64,000 nucleotides of DNA from Mesaphorura yosii (lineage: Eukaryota; Arthropoda; Collembola; Poduromorpha; Tullbergiidae), in contig WIXG01000113.1 of NCBI GenBank assembly GCA_009869945.1, forward strand, positions 124,001-188,000, written 5' to 3'. This document shows, piece after piece, positions 38,401 through 51,191 of this stretch. Below the pieces are notes generated by a model. The model was not told the origin of the DNA. It searched no databases and saw only the letters and a list, made by a program, of their open reading frames with translations. Made by a program: the position numbers and the translations under genes. Numbering within the stretch: position 1 is the first letter of the stretch; every line of letters starts with the position of its first letter.

Positions 38401-41400
38401 TTGTATGGGGATGCGATGCTGATTTCGTATCTCGTGTAATAAAATTTCATCGGCTCATAGTCATAAAAATTTCCTCCTTCTTCGTAAATGGTAAGCCGAC
38501 TTTAAGTGCAAGAACGCTCGTTTTTGCTCGACATTTGATAACCCAAGCCTGTGACCTGTAACGTGTCGCATGATCTCTCAGAGTCGTGGACGATGTAGGA
38601 TGTCGCACATGTATAGGAATGACATTGCGATTCGATATGGTGCACGCAAACACCACATTGCGCGTACTGCTGACGAAAGAAGTAAATAGTAATTTATTGG
38701 GATGCTGCTCCACACATTACGTATTATTTATTGCGTTGAATTGAAAGAGTGCAACAACTTGTTAATGCGTAAAGGTGGGGTCGAGGTCAGTGTAGCGAGC
38801 ATCTGTCTCCCAACACACTGAACAAACGAACGGATACGCGATACACCGAGCTCGGACAGCACCCAGGCCTCAAAAACAAGTTTCATAGCTCAGATCGCGA
38901 TATCCTGTACAGTTCAAGACTCTGACTATGGGCACAGTGTCGGCGTCAGCTTTGCTGAATTATAGAATTACTTGACTGATGCGAAATCTCTCGCCGCCTC
39001 AGACCGCTGAAATGGCCCGAAGTTGCTTTTGGTTTGTGTATCATTTCATATCATTATTGCATAAGCTGCGGTTTTGTTGGCAAAAACATAAATAAGTGTG
39101 AGTATGCTCGACTGAAGAACACATGTTTTTGCAAACGTAGTTTATAGTACGTGGATGATGTACATGTGACTCCTCAGTTGCCTCAGTGTTCCTCTTCCCG
39201 TCCCGTGCTCTTTGGATATAGCGCAGAGATAAGGATTCGGGTGGGCATTAAGCAATATAGCACTGAGGTTCAAAGTATAAGAGTTCATGCTCACATGGTT
39301 CTGTGTACGTGCGAAACGGGTTTATAGAAGATCCATAGAAGCAGCACTGAATTCTTGGGTCGAGAAATCCTGAGACTGCTGCGAATGTCATAAGGAAGGT
39401 GAGCTTAGAACTTCCAGGCTCCCATGAAGGGCTGTCAGCCAGACTATGCATAATTTCTTCGCAAAGAAAGTGGAAAGCCTGGCCAAATGTGGGAATTCTT
39501 ATTGCTCTATGATTCTATTTGCTAATGAACATTGCATTCACTGCTCACATTACTACTATGGGCTGGGGCTATGATAGGTTGAGCTGTTATGTGTTTGCCC
39601 GGACATCTATCACCAATTATAGACCCATTGACGTCGTCGTTCGTTTGGTTCCGAAGTTCATGGAATAAATGGAATTGTGGATACAGTTGGGTCGTGGGGT
39701 GGCACGGGTCATTATGCTCATAAACTGTACCATCGGTATTCCAGCTCAACGGAACCTGACACATACGCGTAAACAATAAAGATAAGATAGCGCACAGAGC
39801 ATTGAATGAAGATTCAAAAGATCATGTGGGTTAATTGTGCGAAGTCAAAGTAAAGTCATTAAATATTGATCATTGAAATCACTTGCAATTGCAATTAATC
39901 CAAATGATGCGGATTAGTTGGCTGCATGATGTGCTAACCAAGCTGCTGTCAAATAATGTCAGGAGGACGATCGAATTACTAATTCATCCAGTTCTTCGTT
40001 ACTTTTTATTTTGGCGATCGAGCGAGGGTGTTTTGTATTCGCTCTGGTTTCGAATGAGTGAATGGCGAAAAAATGTTATGCATATTTATGTGTGAATGTT
40101 AGCTGTTTGCACAGTTTCTGCTGACATCTGGAAAATTCCTTTTTTGGAAAGCGTATCAATGCAATTCTGCCACTCGATGTTCATGTTGAATAATCTGCGT
40201 CTCTCCTGATGTGTGTGTCGTTGCTGTATCTTGACTGAGCACCCAGCCTGCATTAAATCATGTTTATATTTTGCACGTGTGTTTCGCATGCTGAACTCCC
40301 TGCCAGTTCTTCATTCATTATATGCGTGGAGAGAAGTGATATTCGCCGGGCTCCCAGTGTCACCTCTACGCAAGCCATGCTCGCCAATCTGAATTGCGTA
40401 AATAGTCAGCGGACGAAAAAGAAAACACGTTTCTCATCTTTGGGCTGAGCCGCGCGTCAAAGCCAAAGCCGAGGCGAGGCGAGGCAGAGATCGCCATTTA
40501 TGCACTCTTGTTATTAGCATAAATACACGTTCACGCGAAAAGTTGAGCAGGTAAACAGGATAATGACATGACCACATCGACTTTTCTGTGCGAACGTACG
40601 CGGCCGAGGTGGATTGACCGTTCCCTCGTCTCTCTGGCCATTTCAAACCAGTCTTTTTTGCATTCACGCGGCTTGCAGAATGTACATTGTTTCATGAAAC
40701 GTGCTAACCACCACATTGCCGTGTCGGTCCGTGCAACGCAATGTGGTAACTTATTGAAGGGTAATGAATGACGAAGTTCGCCTTATTAACTCAGCTGCAG
40801 GGAGCTGGGCACCGCGTCAATTCCCTGCCAGAAAGGTATTATGCGTTGGTTCGTGCTCAAATTCCGTCCTACCCGAGGAGAGACGGAGCAACAAGATGTA
40901 GGTTGACCTCTTGAACTTGAGGAAGTTTACATAACCTTACTCGCGTTCGATAAAGTTACCCCAGGGACTGCTCTCACCGAAACCAGCCAATGGCGTGGCG
41001 TGTCTCGTGTGTTGGCTCTTGCAACGATAACTTATTTTATTACTTTCATAAATGACTCATCTCGTCGTCGGTCGGGCTGCACATTACGTTTCTGAGCATC
41101 ACGAACCTTCTCTGCTCATGCCTTGAGAGTTGCTAGAACGACAGTCTTGTGGTAGCGTGTATTCTGGAGTGACGTAATTAACATTATGATAATGCAACCA
41201 TTATGTTGGGCCGCCGAGAGAGTAATAGTAAAGACAAGTCGTTCGAATCTAAAATTCAATTTGTAAGCGAGCCTGCGTCTAAATATTAATGTGCAGCATG
41301 TTGCTAAGTTTGCGTTGTTTGGATTTGCACGCACTTGCAAAGACGAAGAAGGAAAATATTCCGCATGCCGCAGTGCTGCGTACAAAGCACGTCTCCTGTG

Positions 41401-44400
41401 CTGTCGACGGGATTGTTATTTCACTTTTGCATGCAAGGACAGCAACCTTATGCAAAATATTTTGCAAATTGGGCTCTCCTTTACAGTTTGATGCTTGAGC
41501 ATTCCTTGAGAGCGAGCAAGAAGTGGCGTGATGTGGAGTAGACTCAGCATGTCAAAATCAATACCGGCATGAGTGTGTTCTCGTGAGTTTCCAGCCGGAG
41601 CCGGCTGAAGCCAAACGCAACGAGTATCATATTACCATTCAATTACGGACACACTGCTGATATAATAACACACGATAAGGCTACTTTCCAGAAATTCAGT
41701 TGCTTGTTGCTTTGGTCCTTGAGACGTTCTGACGGTAGCGATGACAAGAATTAAGTTGATTTGCCGTCGTCAGTCAATTGGTTGCTCTGTCGGTCTTTAA
41801 TCAAGCATAAAAGAGTGCTGGGGTGCAATGAGGCGAATTACGAATTATGATGCACTTAAATTTGATGTCTGAACCCTGTGCTATCATTCAATCCTGAGCA
41901 GGCTTATTATCTGCATAAGTACGTGGTGCCGTGCACTGCAGAATGCGAAAACTTCTGCTCGACCTGCATGACTTGTTTTCAAACAAGAAACAGTCATTCA
42001 GTCGCTAAGATCGCGCATATTTTTTCACATTATTTGCTTGCTTATTTATTCTGCCAACACATTTGCGATCCGTACAAGTGTGAGTGAGCCAACACGTTCA
42101 AGTCGTTTCGTTGGATGTATTCAGAACTAATCTGATAAACACTGCTCATTGTAGTACCTCATGATGAGAATCGCTTCATCGCATCGCAGCCTCCACACGT
42201 CTCCCTGTCGTGTCTGCCCGCATCCACACGAAATCCAATCATACATTCATTTATTATGTAAACCACAGACAGAGTTGACTAGACACGGCACCACAGCACG
42301 TATCGTTGCATGCCGCCATCAGTTAACCCTTGCTTAGCTCGGTTCGCACAATTAAAAACTCATTCTGCGCACCAGAACACAGTGTGAAGAGTGAAGGAAG
42401 TCGGAGCGAAATTCCCCTCCTGTATCAAGTTCAACAGGCATCGGCTGCATTTTTACAAGTCTTGTCTCAGTTTGCACTTGTCTCCACTTCTAACCTGTGC
42501 TCCTGAGATTTTGATTTGACCCTTTTTATGAAGCATAATTTGTGCCTAATGAAGTGCCTCACATTCTCATTCCATTCTAGTACGCTTTGAAGTGATAACG
42601 AGTTTGGCTGCAGCTGGTGCCGGCCACACTCTTCGAAAGTGATAGTTTGCGAAGCACCTTGACAAAGAACGATCATTTGACATCACCATCGTGTATTTTA
42701 GACTACTACTTTTGAGCTTTGACGTCCTCAAGTCGTGCTGGTCCTGAGAACATAACAAAAACAAGACCAGCACCAATACATTGGGTTTCTTCTGCGACTT
42801 GACAAGTGCATGATTACGTAAACATTAAAACCACTTGTGGCTCTACAGTTTTATAGTTCTTGAAAATGATGCAAATGAGCAGCATCTCATCACTGCAGTG
42901 CGAGCTTTGAATCGTTAATCGTTTGTCTCAGTGCAGTGTTGACTCGAGTTAGCCGCTCAGTTAAATTGTCACGCGAAGGCTCGTTTTTGAAAATCGGTCC
43001 GCACAAATGAGTATGTGTGTGCTTGTCCATCATCAACGGCACTCTTCGGTCTCCAGTAGAGAGATTCCAATTCCGAAGAAAAAGTGGATCAGAGAATATT
43101 TCAGCTTCGGTATTCATTCATATCATACATTCATATTGATTCAGACCTTAGCCAGACTCAAATTGGTCAAGGAAAAGAAGACTGTATTTGAATCCGACTC
43201 TCTTTCATACTTACTCTAGCGTGTCTCACTCTGCCTTACGTGTAATCATAAATGTGTCTTGCAGGTGAGAAGGGCGACCTGCCCACCAATGGCTCATCAC
43301 CTCCGACGCCAGCGTCGGTGATCCAGAACGGCTTCGTCAACCATAATGCCATCATTCCTAACGGACTGCATTATGTCTCTCCAACGGCTAACAAATTCAA
43401 ATCCACCAGCCCAATCAACAATACGGCAGGATTCTCACGAGTACCTGAACCCTTGAATGGCTACAAAATTTCTGATCATTCTTACCGGCGGACAAACAAC
43501 CTCAACCATTCTCCCACCTTTGATTATAATGGAGGGACCAATCGGATCAGCAAATCAACGTGAGTAGCTTCCACACTGCCGACCCTGCTCACACTCTTCG
43601 CATGGAGCCGCATATAAGACATGAGACGCTTAGGTTGAGAATCGATGATTGAATTCAATTTTGTTTGCAACTTTAGAATGAATGGCAATGGGAATGGCAA
43701 TAGCTTGAACAATACTCTGCACAATAGAAATTCGGGCACTCGAGAAGTTCACAACAAATTGGAGAAAAACAGACGAGCTCACCTGAAGGAGTGCTTCGAA
43801 TTGTTGAAGTAAGTTTCTAATTTTGAACAAGTTTTAATATATTATTATTAGTGAGAATTTCAGATTACATTAGCTACAATTGAGACTGTTTTGCGATGTT
43901 GAATTGTTAAACTAAGAATTTTGATAAATACCTGAACTAAGAACAAAGGTACGTGGACAAATAACAGGATGATATTTTCAAAGACTTCCTAGTCATGATT
44001 TTCATGATTTACCTTAACCGTCACGATTTTCGGGTGCAGTTGACTTTTTAATCAAGAACTTATCCATAGTGGTCTGATTTTTGTGTTTGGACACGTCTCT
44101 TAGCAAATGTGTAAATTGATAAATAATGTTGCAATGTAATGACTTCCAATGTTCATGGGGAGAGCCGTAAAATTGACTAGCCAGGAGCACTGAACAGGAA
44201 AATAAGACTCGGTAGTCGTGAAGAAAAATTACAAAACAGAACTGAATTAAATGGAAAAACGAAGTTTCAAGGATGGAACCATTGAGCGTGATTCGTGAGA
44301 TTTGAACGAACAAACGAACCTTTTGAACTTTTTAATGCGAAATCGTTACCACCATGAAAATGCTCATTCTCAATTATTATTACTCTCAATAGGAGTCAGC

Positions 44401-45464
44401 TCCCTGCATTTGAAGACAGAAAGATCTCAAATTTGGCAATTCTTCGAAGCTCCCTTCGTCATATTCATGTAAGTTGTGCACAAACATGACTGGAGTCGCA
44501 ACAAATTCAAATATTTATTATGTTTTCGTTTAACAGACCTTAAAGAGGAAAGAGCGTGAATTTGAGCACGAAATGGAACGGCTGGCCCGGGAAAAGATTT
44601 CTCTTCAGCAGCGCCTATCCAATTTAAAGAAGGACATGCTTGGCAAGTGGGACATGTGGTGCGTTCAAGAAGACCAGGACGTCGAGTATGATCAGAATGG
44701 ATACTGTAATGATTCTGGCAATTCTGACGATCGTCCATTGGATTGCCGCCAGCAGCGTGACGGAATTGAAAATGGCCCAACCAACCTGCACCAGCCGCCC
44801 AAGATTGAGGGCGATTCCCAACATCCGCTCTCTGTTACAATTAATAACTGCCATTTAGGTGGGTACTGTATAATTAACATTGCATTTCATATTTTACAAG
44901 TTTTCTCTTGAAATTTGAAGGAGACAAGTTTGAGACCGCGAAGAAATTGTATGGGCACATGAATGGGGTAAATGGAATTGGCAACGGTCCGATCAGCTTG
45001 GTCACCACAACTAAACTCAGTTCGTCTCCACTCGCGGCCATCACTGTTGAAAAAACTGCTAGTTCTCCAATTGGTAAGCATGAGTCAATCTCATCTACTT
45101 TTCCAGACGTTTCAAATAAAGTTCACTTGTTACAAACTATCTTCATCTTGCGAATTACGTTCGAAATCTGGAAACGTTCTTTTACCTCATCAAATCTTGA
45201 TGCTGAGATTGTAAACTTCGTGAAAAGATGATGAATGATTTGACATATTTATTCCTCTTGCAGGAGGTGCCACCTTTAATGGTACAATTCACAATTCCGG
45301 AAAAGGTACGAGCCGTAATTGATCAATATGCATATGAAGAAATCCTTTACTAGCAAGTTAACTGAATGCGTTGTTTTTGTATTGCAGGGTTCTCAGTGCT
45401 GAACAGTACGGCTGTTCCGGTACACAATCTGGGTCAGTATTATGATGAGAAGATGTGTAAATGA
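35415..45464 (+). CDS. MNT: Max-binding protein MNT (bHLH-leucine zipper repressor)
   Basis: Exons: 35415-35481, 43265-43559, 43677-43808, 44393-44468, 44537-44858, 44921-45073, 45264-45305, 45388-45464; 387 codons plus stop, all in phase. The N-terminal MGLETLLEAAKYLEYRAEVE is the SIN3-interaction domain typical of Mnt/Mxd. A Ser/Pro/Asn-rich spacer leads to the bHLHZip at about 142-225. Its basic region, GTREVHNKLEKNRRAHLKEC, has the His/Glu/Arg set that reads CACGTG. Helix 2 is KISNLAILRSSLRHIH and the zipper REFEHEMERLAREKISLQQR. MNT pairs with Max, occupies E-boxes, opposes Myc and recruits Sin3-HDAC in the nucleus. The C terminus is low-complexity and unlike vertebrate MNT. Mxd proteins are the alternative, but RAHLKECFELLK and EFEHEMERLAREKI are Mnt signatures. 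The 7.8 kb first intron is large for this compact region. Confidence 0.93.
35482..43264 (+). other. First intron of the SID-bearing MNT transcript
   Basis: A 7.8 kb intron from donor GTTAGT to acceptor CTTGCAG. I see no protein-like ORF, RNA gene or transposon signature. Its length contrasts with the 60-120-base introns of neighbouring PRPF8, UBE2L3 and NDUFS8, which suggests regulatory content. Confidence 0.6.
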
Positions 45465-47547
45465 CAACCAGTCTAGTCCTGCTAAAATCGATCATTGCAC
45501 AAGAAAACTTCAAAATTTACCTAAGTCTACACAGTATGTTATTGCGTGCAGAGCCGGATGTAGTTATGATATTCCAATTCTTCCTCCGAAACCATTAATC
45601 AAGAACTGGTAATTGTTATAGTTAATTCAGAGTTCGACTTGTCTGATTGCATCATGAATTCTGCTGCATAGGCTAAGACTTGTGTTACAGTTGTTTCAGC
45701 TACGAATCAAATCAAAAACTACAAAAAAAGTAGGTTATGATAGTGATACATTTTACAGTAGACTAGCTGAAATAACAAACCAATGGATCTGTTTACCGGT
45801 ACTTTTATTTTTAGCTAATCTGAACGTAGCATTAGTAAATTGTTTGTATTGCCCTAATGGTTATCAGTAAGTGCTTCAATGTCGAATACAATTAGCACAC
45901 AGTGTCTGAAGAGTCGGAGGAGTGAGTGCTGCTGCTGCCTGCCCTTATCACATCACAAGACAAACTAGGTTACCTCGTATTCGTCTTAATGCCTGGCATA
46001 TTGTTTGATGGCCGCAGAGAAACAGCTACTCCTTGAGAATGGCGAAGAGATTTGTATATGTAATCTGGGAATGAAGACTAGGACAAATTCAGTCTAGAAG
46101 TAAGTTGGCTATGCTTATTTTATGTGATGGAAAGAGAATTGTCTCATCGTTTAATACAACCTTACAAAGGCGGACGCCAGTTTTATTTTTGTCCGCTACA
46201 TCTAAGTGTAGAAACGTGTGAAAGGCCGATTTTGTTCTAATGCACTTGATTCCAGTTAGCTAATGACAATGGAAAGACCTCCTTTCTGTACATGATCTAA
46301 ATCTCTAAGGCTTCTGTTCTATTTCATCCGGCAAGCTATTGTGAAAATCGAATCAGGAGAAACAGTTTGAAGAAAGGACTACAATCACGCTGAAACATTG
46401 GATGTCAAGTCAAGAAGCAGTTCCTCGAACTATTGCACCAAATTATGCACCGCTAGTTGTAGACTGACAGGGACTATTATGATAGCCTGTCCGACTTACG
46501 TTGTACCTTCCGTCGAGACAAGAATGGGGAATTGAGAACTGTTGAGCGAAGAAATTACTGGTTGAAGATGACGCCTGCGACTAGGCACACCTTGCGTGGA
46601 CTCAGGGAATATTGGCCTGTGAATGTTGAGTGCGTATGGGAGCGAACAATGAGCGTGGAGGATGAGTGGTCAGGTGCAATAGAAAGAAGCCTACAGAGAA
46701 ACACTGAGAGAAGACTGGTCCAGAGTTTTGTGAAACGTACAAGAGTTGTAATACGTATTTCGTATACTAATACTGTAAGTTCTCGTACCATATTTGTATG
46801 GTTTCCAATAATTGGTACTTTTGGTAATCCAAATTTTGTGAAGGAATGTTGAATTAATTATCTGTGATTACAAAGTATGTCGCTTCTCTCCCTTCCTGAC
46901 AAGAGTGTTAGCGTTACGACCTTCTGAGGACTGTGTCATGTAGTGGCGTAATTAGGACGAATAATTCCTTCACTTTTCTTTAAAATTTCTACACGAGAGC
47001 CAGAAATCAATGTTCAGATGTCCATCGGATGAGAAGTCGAAATTATTAAATGTGAATCACAGAATTCGTTAATCATCTACTTAGAGCTGGGGAAGATGTC
47101 TCAACGTATTACACTTTGTCACAACGTTCTGAGGGAAGACCGCCTCTTGCTTTATCATTTTCAGGGGATGCCATGCTGTGTAACTAGCTGATTTATGTCT
47201 GATCTGGGAAGATTTAGATGACGGAATCCAAGAGACTAGCAGAACGAGGAGAATGAACCTTGCATTATCATTATTGTCGGCTTAGTTTATTAATTACACT
47301 CATATGTATTACCAGACAAAATAATGACGTTGTACAAAAGGATGATGATAATGATACTGATACTACTGTAATAATAATAGCCTAAGAACTAGTAAGGTAT
47401 CGGAGGATTCTGACTGATTGAAAAACCATAGAGCAAAAAGCAAAGAAACAAACCGTAACTTATGTTGCAAGGTATGCTGCTAAAAATAAGAAAATATTTA
47501 TGATACACATTTGAATCGAACAGTTTCAAATTTTATGTGAACTTTGT

Positions 47548-47553
47548 AATAAA
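47548..47553 (+). terminator. Candidate poly(A) signal of MNT
   Basis: AATAAA about 2.08 kb after the MNT stop is the last one before the convergent UBE2L3 gene. It implies a long 3' UTR, common for dosage-sensitive regulators. Confidence 0.35.
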
Positions 47554-47951
47554 CAAGTTTCGTTGAGACATAGGTAATACGGCTATTGTTTTGCTCAAGA
47601 CACTGCACACACGCGAATTTTTTCCTTCGCACACGTACTCTGAACCTCTACTGGACCGTGGGCCATAAAAGTGTACACGAACCATAAATTCGAAGCTGAG
47701 CTCGAGCAACGGAAGAGTTATTTATGAATCACCTTCAGCTGTTCATCTATCTGAATATCTGAACAGTTTTTGTTTTGTAATTTTATGTACATGTGAAAGT
47801 TTTCTCCATGATAGATTGTCTAAACGATATGAAGTTTTATGAAAACCTGCGATTTCAGGCGCCTGCACCATGTCTGTGTATGTGTGAAAGCCGAAGGAAC
47901 AACGCCTTCGTAATTCAGATTCGCGTAATATTATTATAATGATTTCATGTG

Positions 47952-47957
47952 TTTATT
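47952..47957 (-). terminator. Poly(A) signal of UBE2L3
   Basis: AATAAA on the minus strand, 57 bases after the UBE2L3 stop, predicts a short 3' UTR. Confidence 0.55.
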
Positions 47958-48013
47958 AACGGTTGGTATTTCTTTTGTAAATTCGAAAATAATTTAAGAA
48001 CTAAAGTGGATAA

Positions 48014-48716
48014 TTAATCGATCGGTCTCTTCTCTCCATGTTTTCTTGTAAACTCTTCAGCGTTTTTCTGAAACTTCCGTTTATCTTTAACGTATTCTTC
48101 AGCCACGTCTGCTCGAAGTGGATGTTCTGGTTCAGGATCATTAACCAAAGCCACAAGAGCTTGAATGACTGTACACAAACGATGGTGGTTAGCTTATAGT
48201 AAAGTTGGCTGCTCGTTGGGCTAAGTAATAATGCACGGATATGTACCTTGATCTGTTTTGGTAGCCGGTTTCCAGTTTTCTGCGCTAATGATGGGCAAGC
48301 ATACTTGACCTTTTTCATCAATGTTTGGATGATAGATTTTGGTTTTAAAGTTGATTTTTGGTGGTTTGAAGGGATATTCAGCAGGAAAGTTGATTTCGAT
48401 TCTAAAGGCACCTTTATTATATGGTGGATTGTCCTGATGCAAATGAAAGACGCACGAGGGAGGTAATTAGAAACTGAATGTATTCGCATCTGGCTCACTG
48501 CAGAGACATTTTTCTTACCGGAACAATCAATCCTTGCCAATATAAAATGTTAGTTTCATCAACAATAATATCACGGAAGGATCGCACGCCATTTGCGCGA
48601 AGTTCCTGCAGTTCCTGCGTAAATCAGGCGAAGTATAATAATGACTAATGGGGAATTGGCAACGCAGAGCGAATCATAAGTCTAATTACCTTTTGTAGTC
48701 TTCGTGTGGCTGCCAT
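48014..48716 (-). CDS. UBE2L3: Ubiquitin-conjugating enzyme E2 L3 (UbcH7 family)
   Basis: Exons in transcription order: 48716-48690, 48614-48519, 48433-48247, 48168-48014; 154 codons plus stop, the same length as human UBE2L3, and all in phase. The chain starts [20 protein letters not shown] and carries the UBC fold with [40 protein letters not shown] and the active-site Cys86. It ends [13 protein letters not shown]. This E2 transfers ubiquitin mainly through HECT and RBR ligases such as parkin and HHARI, because it lacks intrinsic lysine reactivity. [16 protein letters not shown] and [11 protein letters not shown] resemble the fly orthologue closely, which supports an arthropod source. Confidence 0.97.
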
Positions 48717-51191
48717 TATTGTGAAATTGATTGTATTTTGAATACAGCTTACAAATTGCAAGTCAAGGGCGTCAGGGGAATTGCTGCCCGAATACTCAGG
48801 GTCCAACAATTAACGAATTAACTGCTATTGATTCCACTCTATGCTATAAGAGGTAATACACTGAAAAAACCAGCCAGTGATTATTTCCGCAACAATGGTG
48901 TATTCACTGCGTGCACTCCTCAATCAGCCGTCATATGGGATGGTTTTGGAGATACCAACTCACAAAACTTGAAGTGTTGTAAAATTTAGAAGATGGAAGG
49001 AAACCAGACTCAAGAAAATGCGTGCAGGATGCGATTAGAGATTACGCAATGTTGTGCAAGGGGCTTACTTTACTGAGAGAAAAATGATTTTACGAAATTG
49101 TGACCGTAGCTTTGGTTTCTGCTCAAAGTGACGGGACTACGTAAATACGGTGAAAATGAATCACATTTCAGTAAAGCAAAAGCCTAACTCTAGTTTCAAA
49201 TTCTGTTAAAACTCTTTTTTCGAATGGGAAAATGAAAACTGCGCTACGACCAAATTGGTGGTTCCTTTCTGAATTCCGAGGAACTACCATAAATGGTGCG
49301 CCTTTTGTGTTGTTGCTGTGTTCGTGTGGATTCGCAGTGTAAAGTCGGTTGAAAGTGAGTTAATATTTATGATTAAGACTTCTTGACTCTTCTAGACTGA
49401 AATTGTTGCAGTATTTTCGTGAGAAGACAGCCTAGTCGGTGGCAGACTTGCCTGTCTGCCTAACTGTAAATCACTTCGTAGTGTTAAACCACAACCTGCC
49501 TTCGTTTTGTACCTCGTCAAATGCTTCGCTGCAGACTTGACTGCCCAACTGCTTTGCTGTCAGATATGTGAATCTGCTTGTGATTTTTAGCCCTGAACTT
49601 TACAGGGCAGAACTGAAGCTGAGCGTATACGCCGTAGTACAAATTGTTCCTGCCACATTCCTCTGAACGGCAAAGGCAGAGCGCCTGCACCATCGCATTA
49701 CACTTTCCGACCGACGGCCGAAAGTAAACTGTTGAGCAACTTTCTTTTGAGCAGCCAAAGTACATTGCACTGCACGCGCAACAATGTTGTCGAAAAATAG
49801 TTCGCAGCAGACTCGGCTCCAACGAAAGACCAACGTAGTATGGGACAGAGAAGCAGCGAAGCTAACCAAATCGAAACATAGCCGGAGCAAAAGGAGATTG
49901 AAGCCGTCCTCGAGGGATCTTCTAACATGCGAATGTCTGCTAAAATGAACTCATGTGATGTGCAGAGTGAAGTATGATACGCAGTAGGAATAATAACAAA
50001 TCGAGTACTTTGCTCGTAGTGACTGTCGGTCGTCATCATTTAAATTTATGTACATTTACCAAAAATATTTATTTGTAAAGTTCACAGTTAATTCGACTTC
50101 ATTTTAGTCAAATAACTTCACTTTCTCTCGAATTCAAGAGAAACACGAGAAAAAGTCGAATTTGTCAACAAGAAAGAAGGGACGTCGTGAAGAAGTCTGA
50201 TCTCTTCTAAAAGTGCATTAATTTTTCTCGCATCGTAGTTAAGGGACACTTTTCACTTTAAGTTTTATGAACGCATTTCGATAAATCGCATCTCGCATTA
50301 GGAATTAGTGGAACGTGTTTTATATCATTTTCTACCGAGTAATTTCAACCACGTGTAAGTCAACAAATCTAGTCAAAAGTGCTGTGACAGGTGAAACGGG
50401 TCGGCCGCGGACTATGGACAGAGAGTGGAAAAGCCAGTGCTCCTTGGACGTGACAACTGCACTGGCGAGATCAGAACGGTTGGGTCTTGAGAGAATTGCA
50501 AGACAACGGTAGGAACGTGTAGACTTGAATTGTGCTTCAACTCCGCTGTGGTGAAAGGAAAGGGCGAACTGAACGGAGAGACTTGGCAAGTCGTTGAACT
50601 ACGAGAACTTTTTACGAGTTCATCGGTCCAAGCTTGTGTAGCCGCAAAGCACTTGTGAGACAGAATTCGTCGTATCAGAGTCCTTCTAAAGTATACCAAG
50701 ATTAATTGAAGATAAACGGCACCGGTATTCACCGAGTTTACGACCCTATAAAATGAGAACATGCATTGTCATGCTAGTTTATGACGCGTAACCCTGTTTA
50801 CATGAAACAGCAGCCGAGTTTAGTTCAAATCGTTTCCAAACGGAACAAATTGTCGTACTCGCGTGTCGCATCTCACAAACGAAGAGTTGAATAACCTTCA
50901 TTCATGAATTGATTGTTGTCATCTCATTTGACGTTTGTTTCAGAATTTCTTCAGCGCAGCGTCGCGCAAACTTGGCCTCACCCAATCGTCATTTCTTGTC
51001 GAAAATCTGTGCCGTCAAGTCAGATCTTCATTTCTCGCCTGTCAGATTGCGTCAGATTGAAATTAATCGTCTTCAGTTTTAATTGTTGTGATTGAAGATT
51101 AAAGGAGCCTAATTGAAATCGCTGAGTCATTCAGCTTATTGTAAAGAAGACTGAACCCTATAAGTGGTGCGTCAGAAAAACTTCAAATCAA
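48717..51191. other. Divergent upstream region of UBE2L3 and 4E-T
   Basis: 2.5 kb between two oppositely directed start codons. It should hold both promoters and the 5' UTR of 4E-T. Short ORFs occur on both strands, for example minus 49698-50039, but none resembles a protein. I see no RNA gene. Confidence 0.5.

Larger units (their letters stand above)
45465..48013. other. MNT 3' UTR and convergent region with UBE2L3
   Basis: 2.5 kb between the MNT and UBE2L3 stops. AATAAA on + at 47548-47553 is the best MNT poly(A) site, implying a 3' UTR of about 2.1 kb. The UBE2L3 signal is on the minus strand at 47957-47952. A 106-codon ORF (46532-46852, +) matches nothing I know, and its marked start is not an ATG. 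Confidence 0.5.

Noticed and set aside
46532-46852. 106-codon ORF on + in the MNT 3' region
   Set aside because: The first codon is not ATG, there is no domain, and it lies within the presumed MNT 3' UTR.
48001-48540. 179-codon minus-strand ORF over UBE2L3
   Set aside because: It is a shadow frame that reads through UBE2L3 introns; the real UBE2L3 exons are in other frames.
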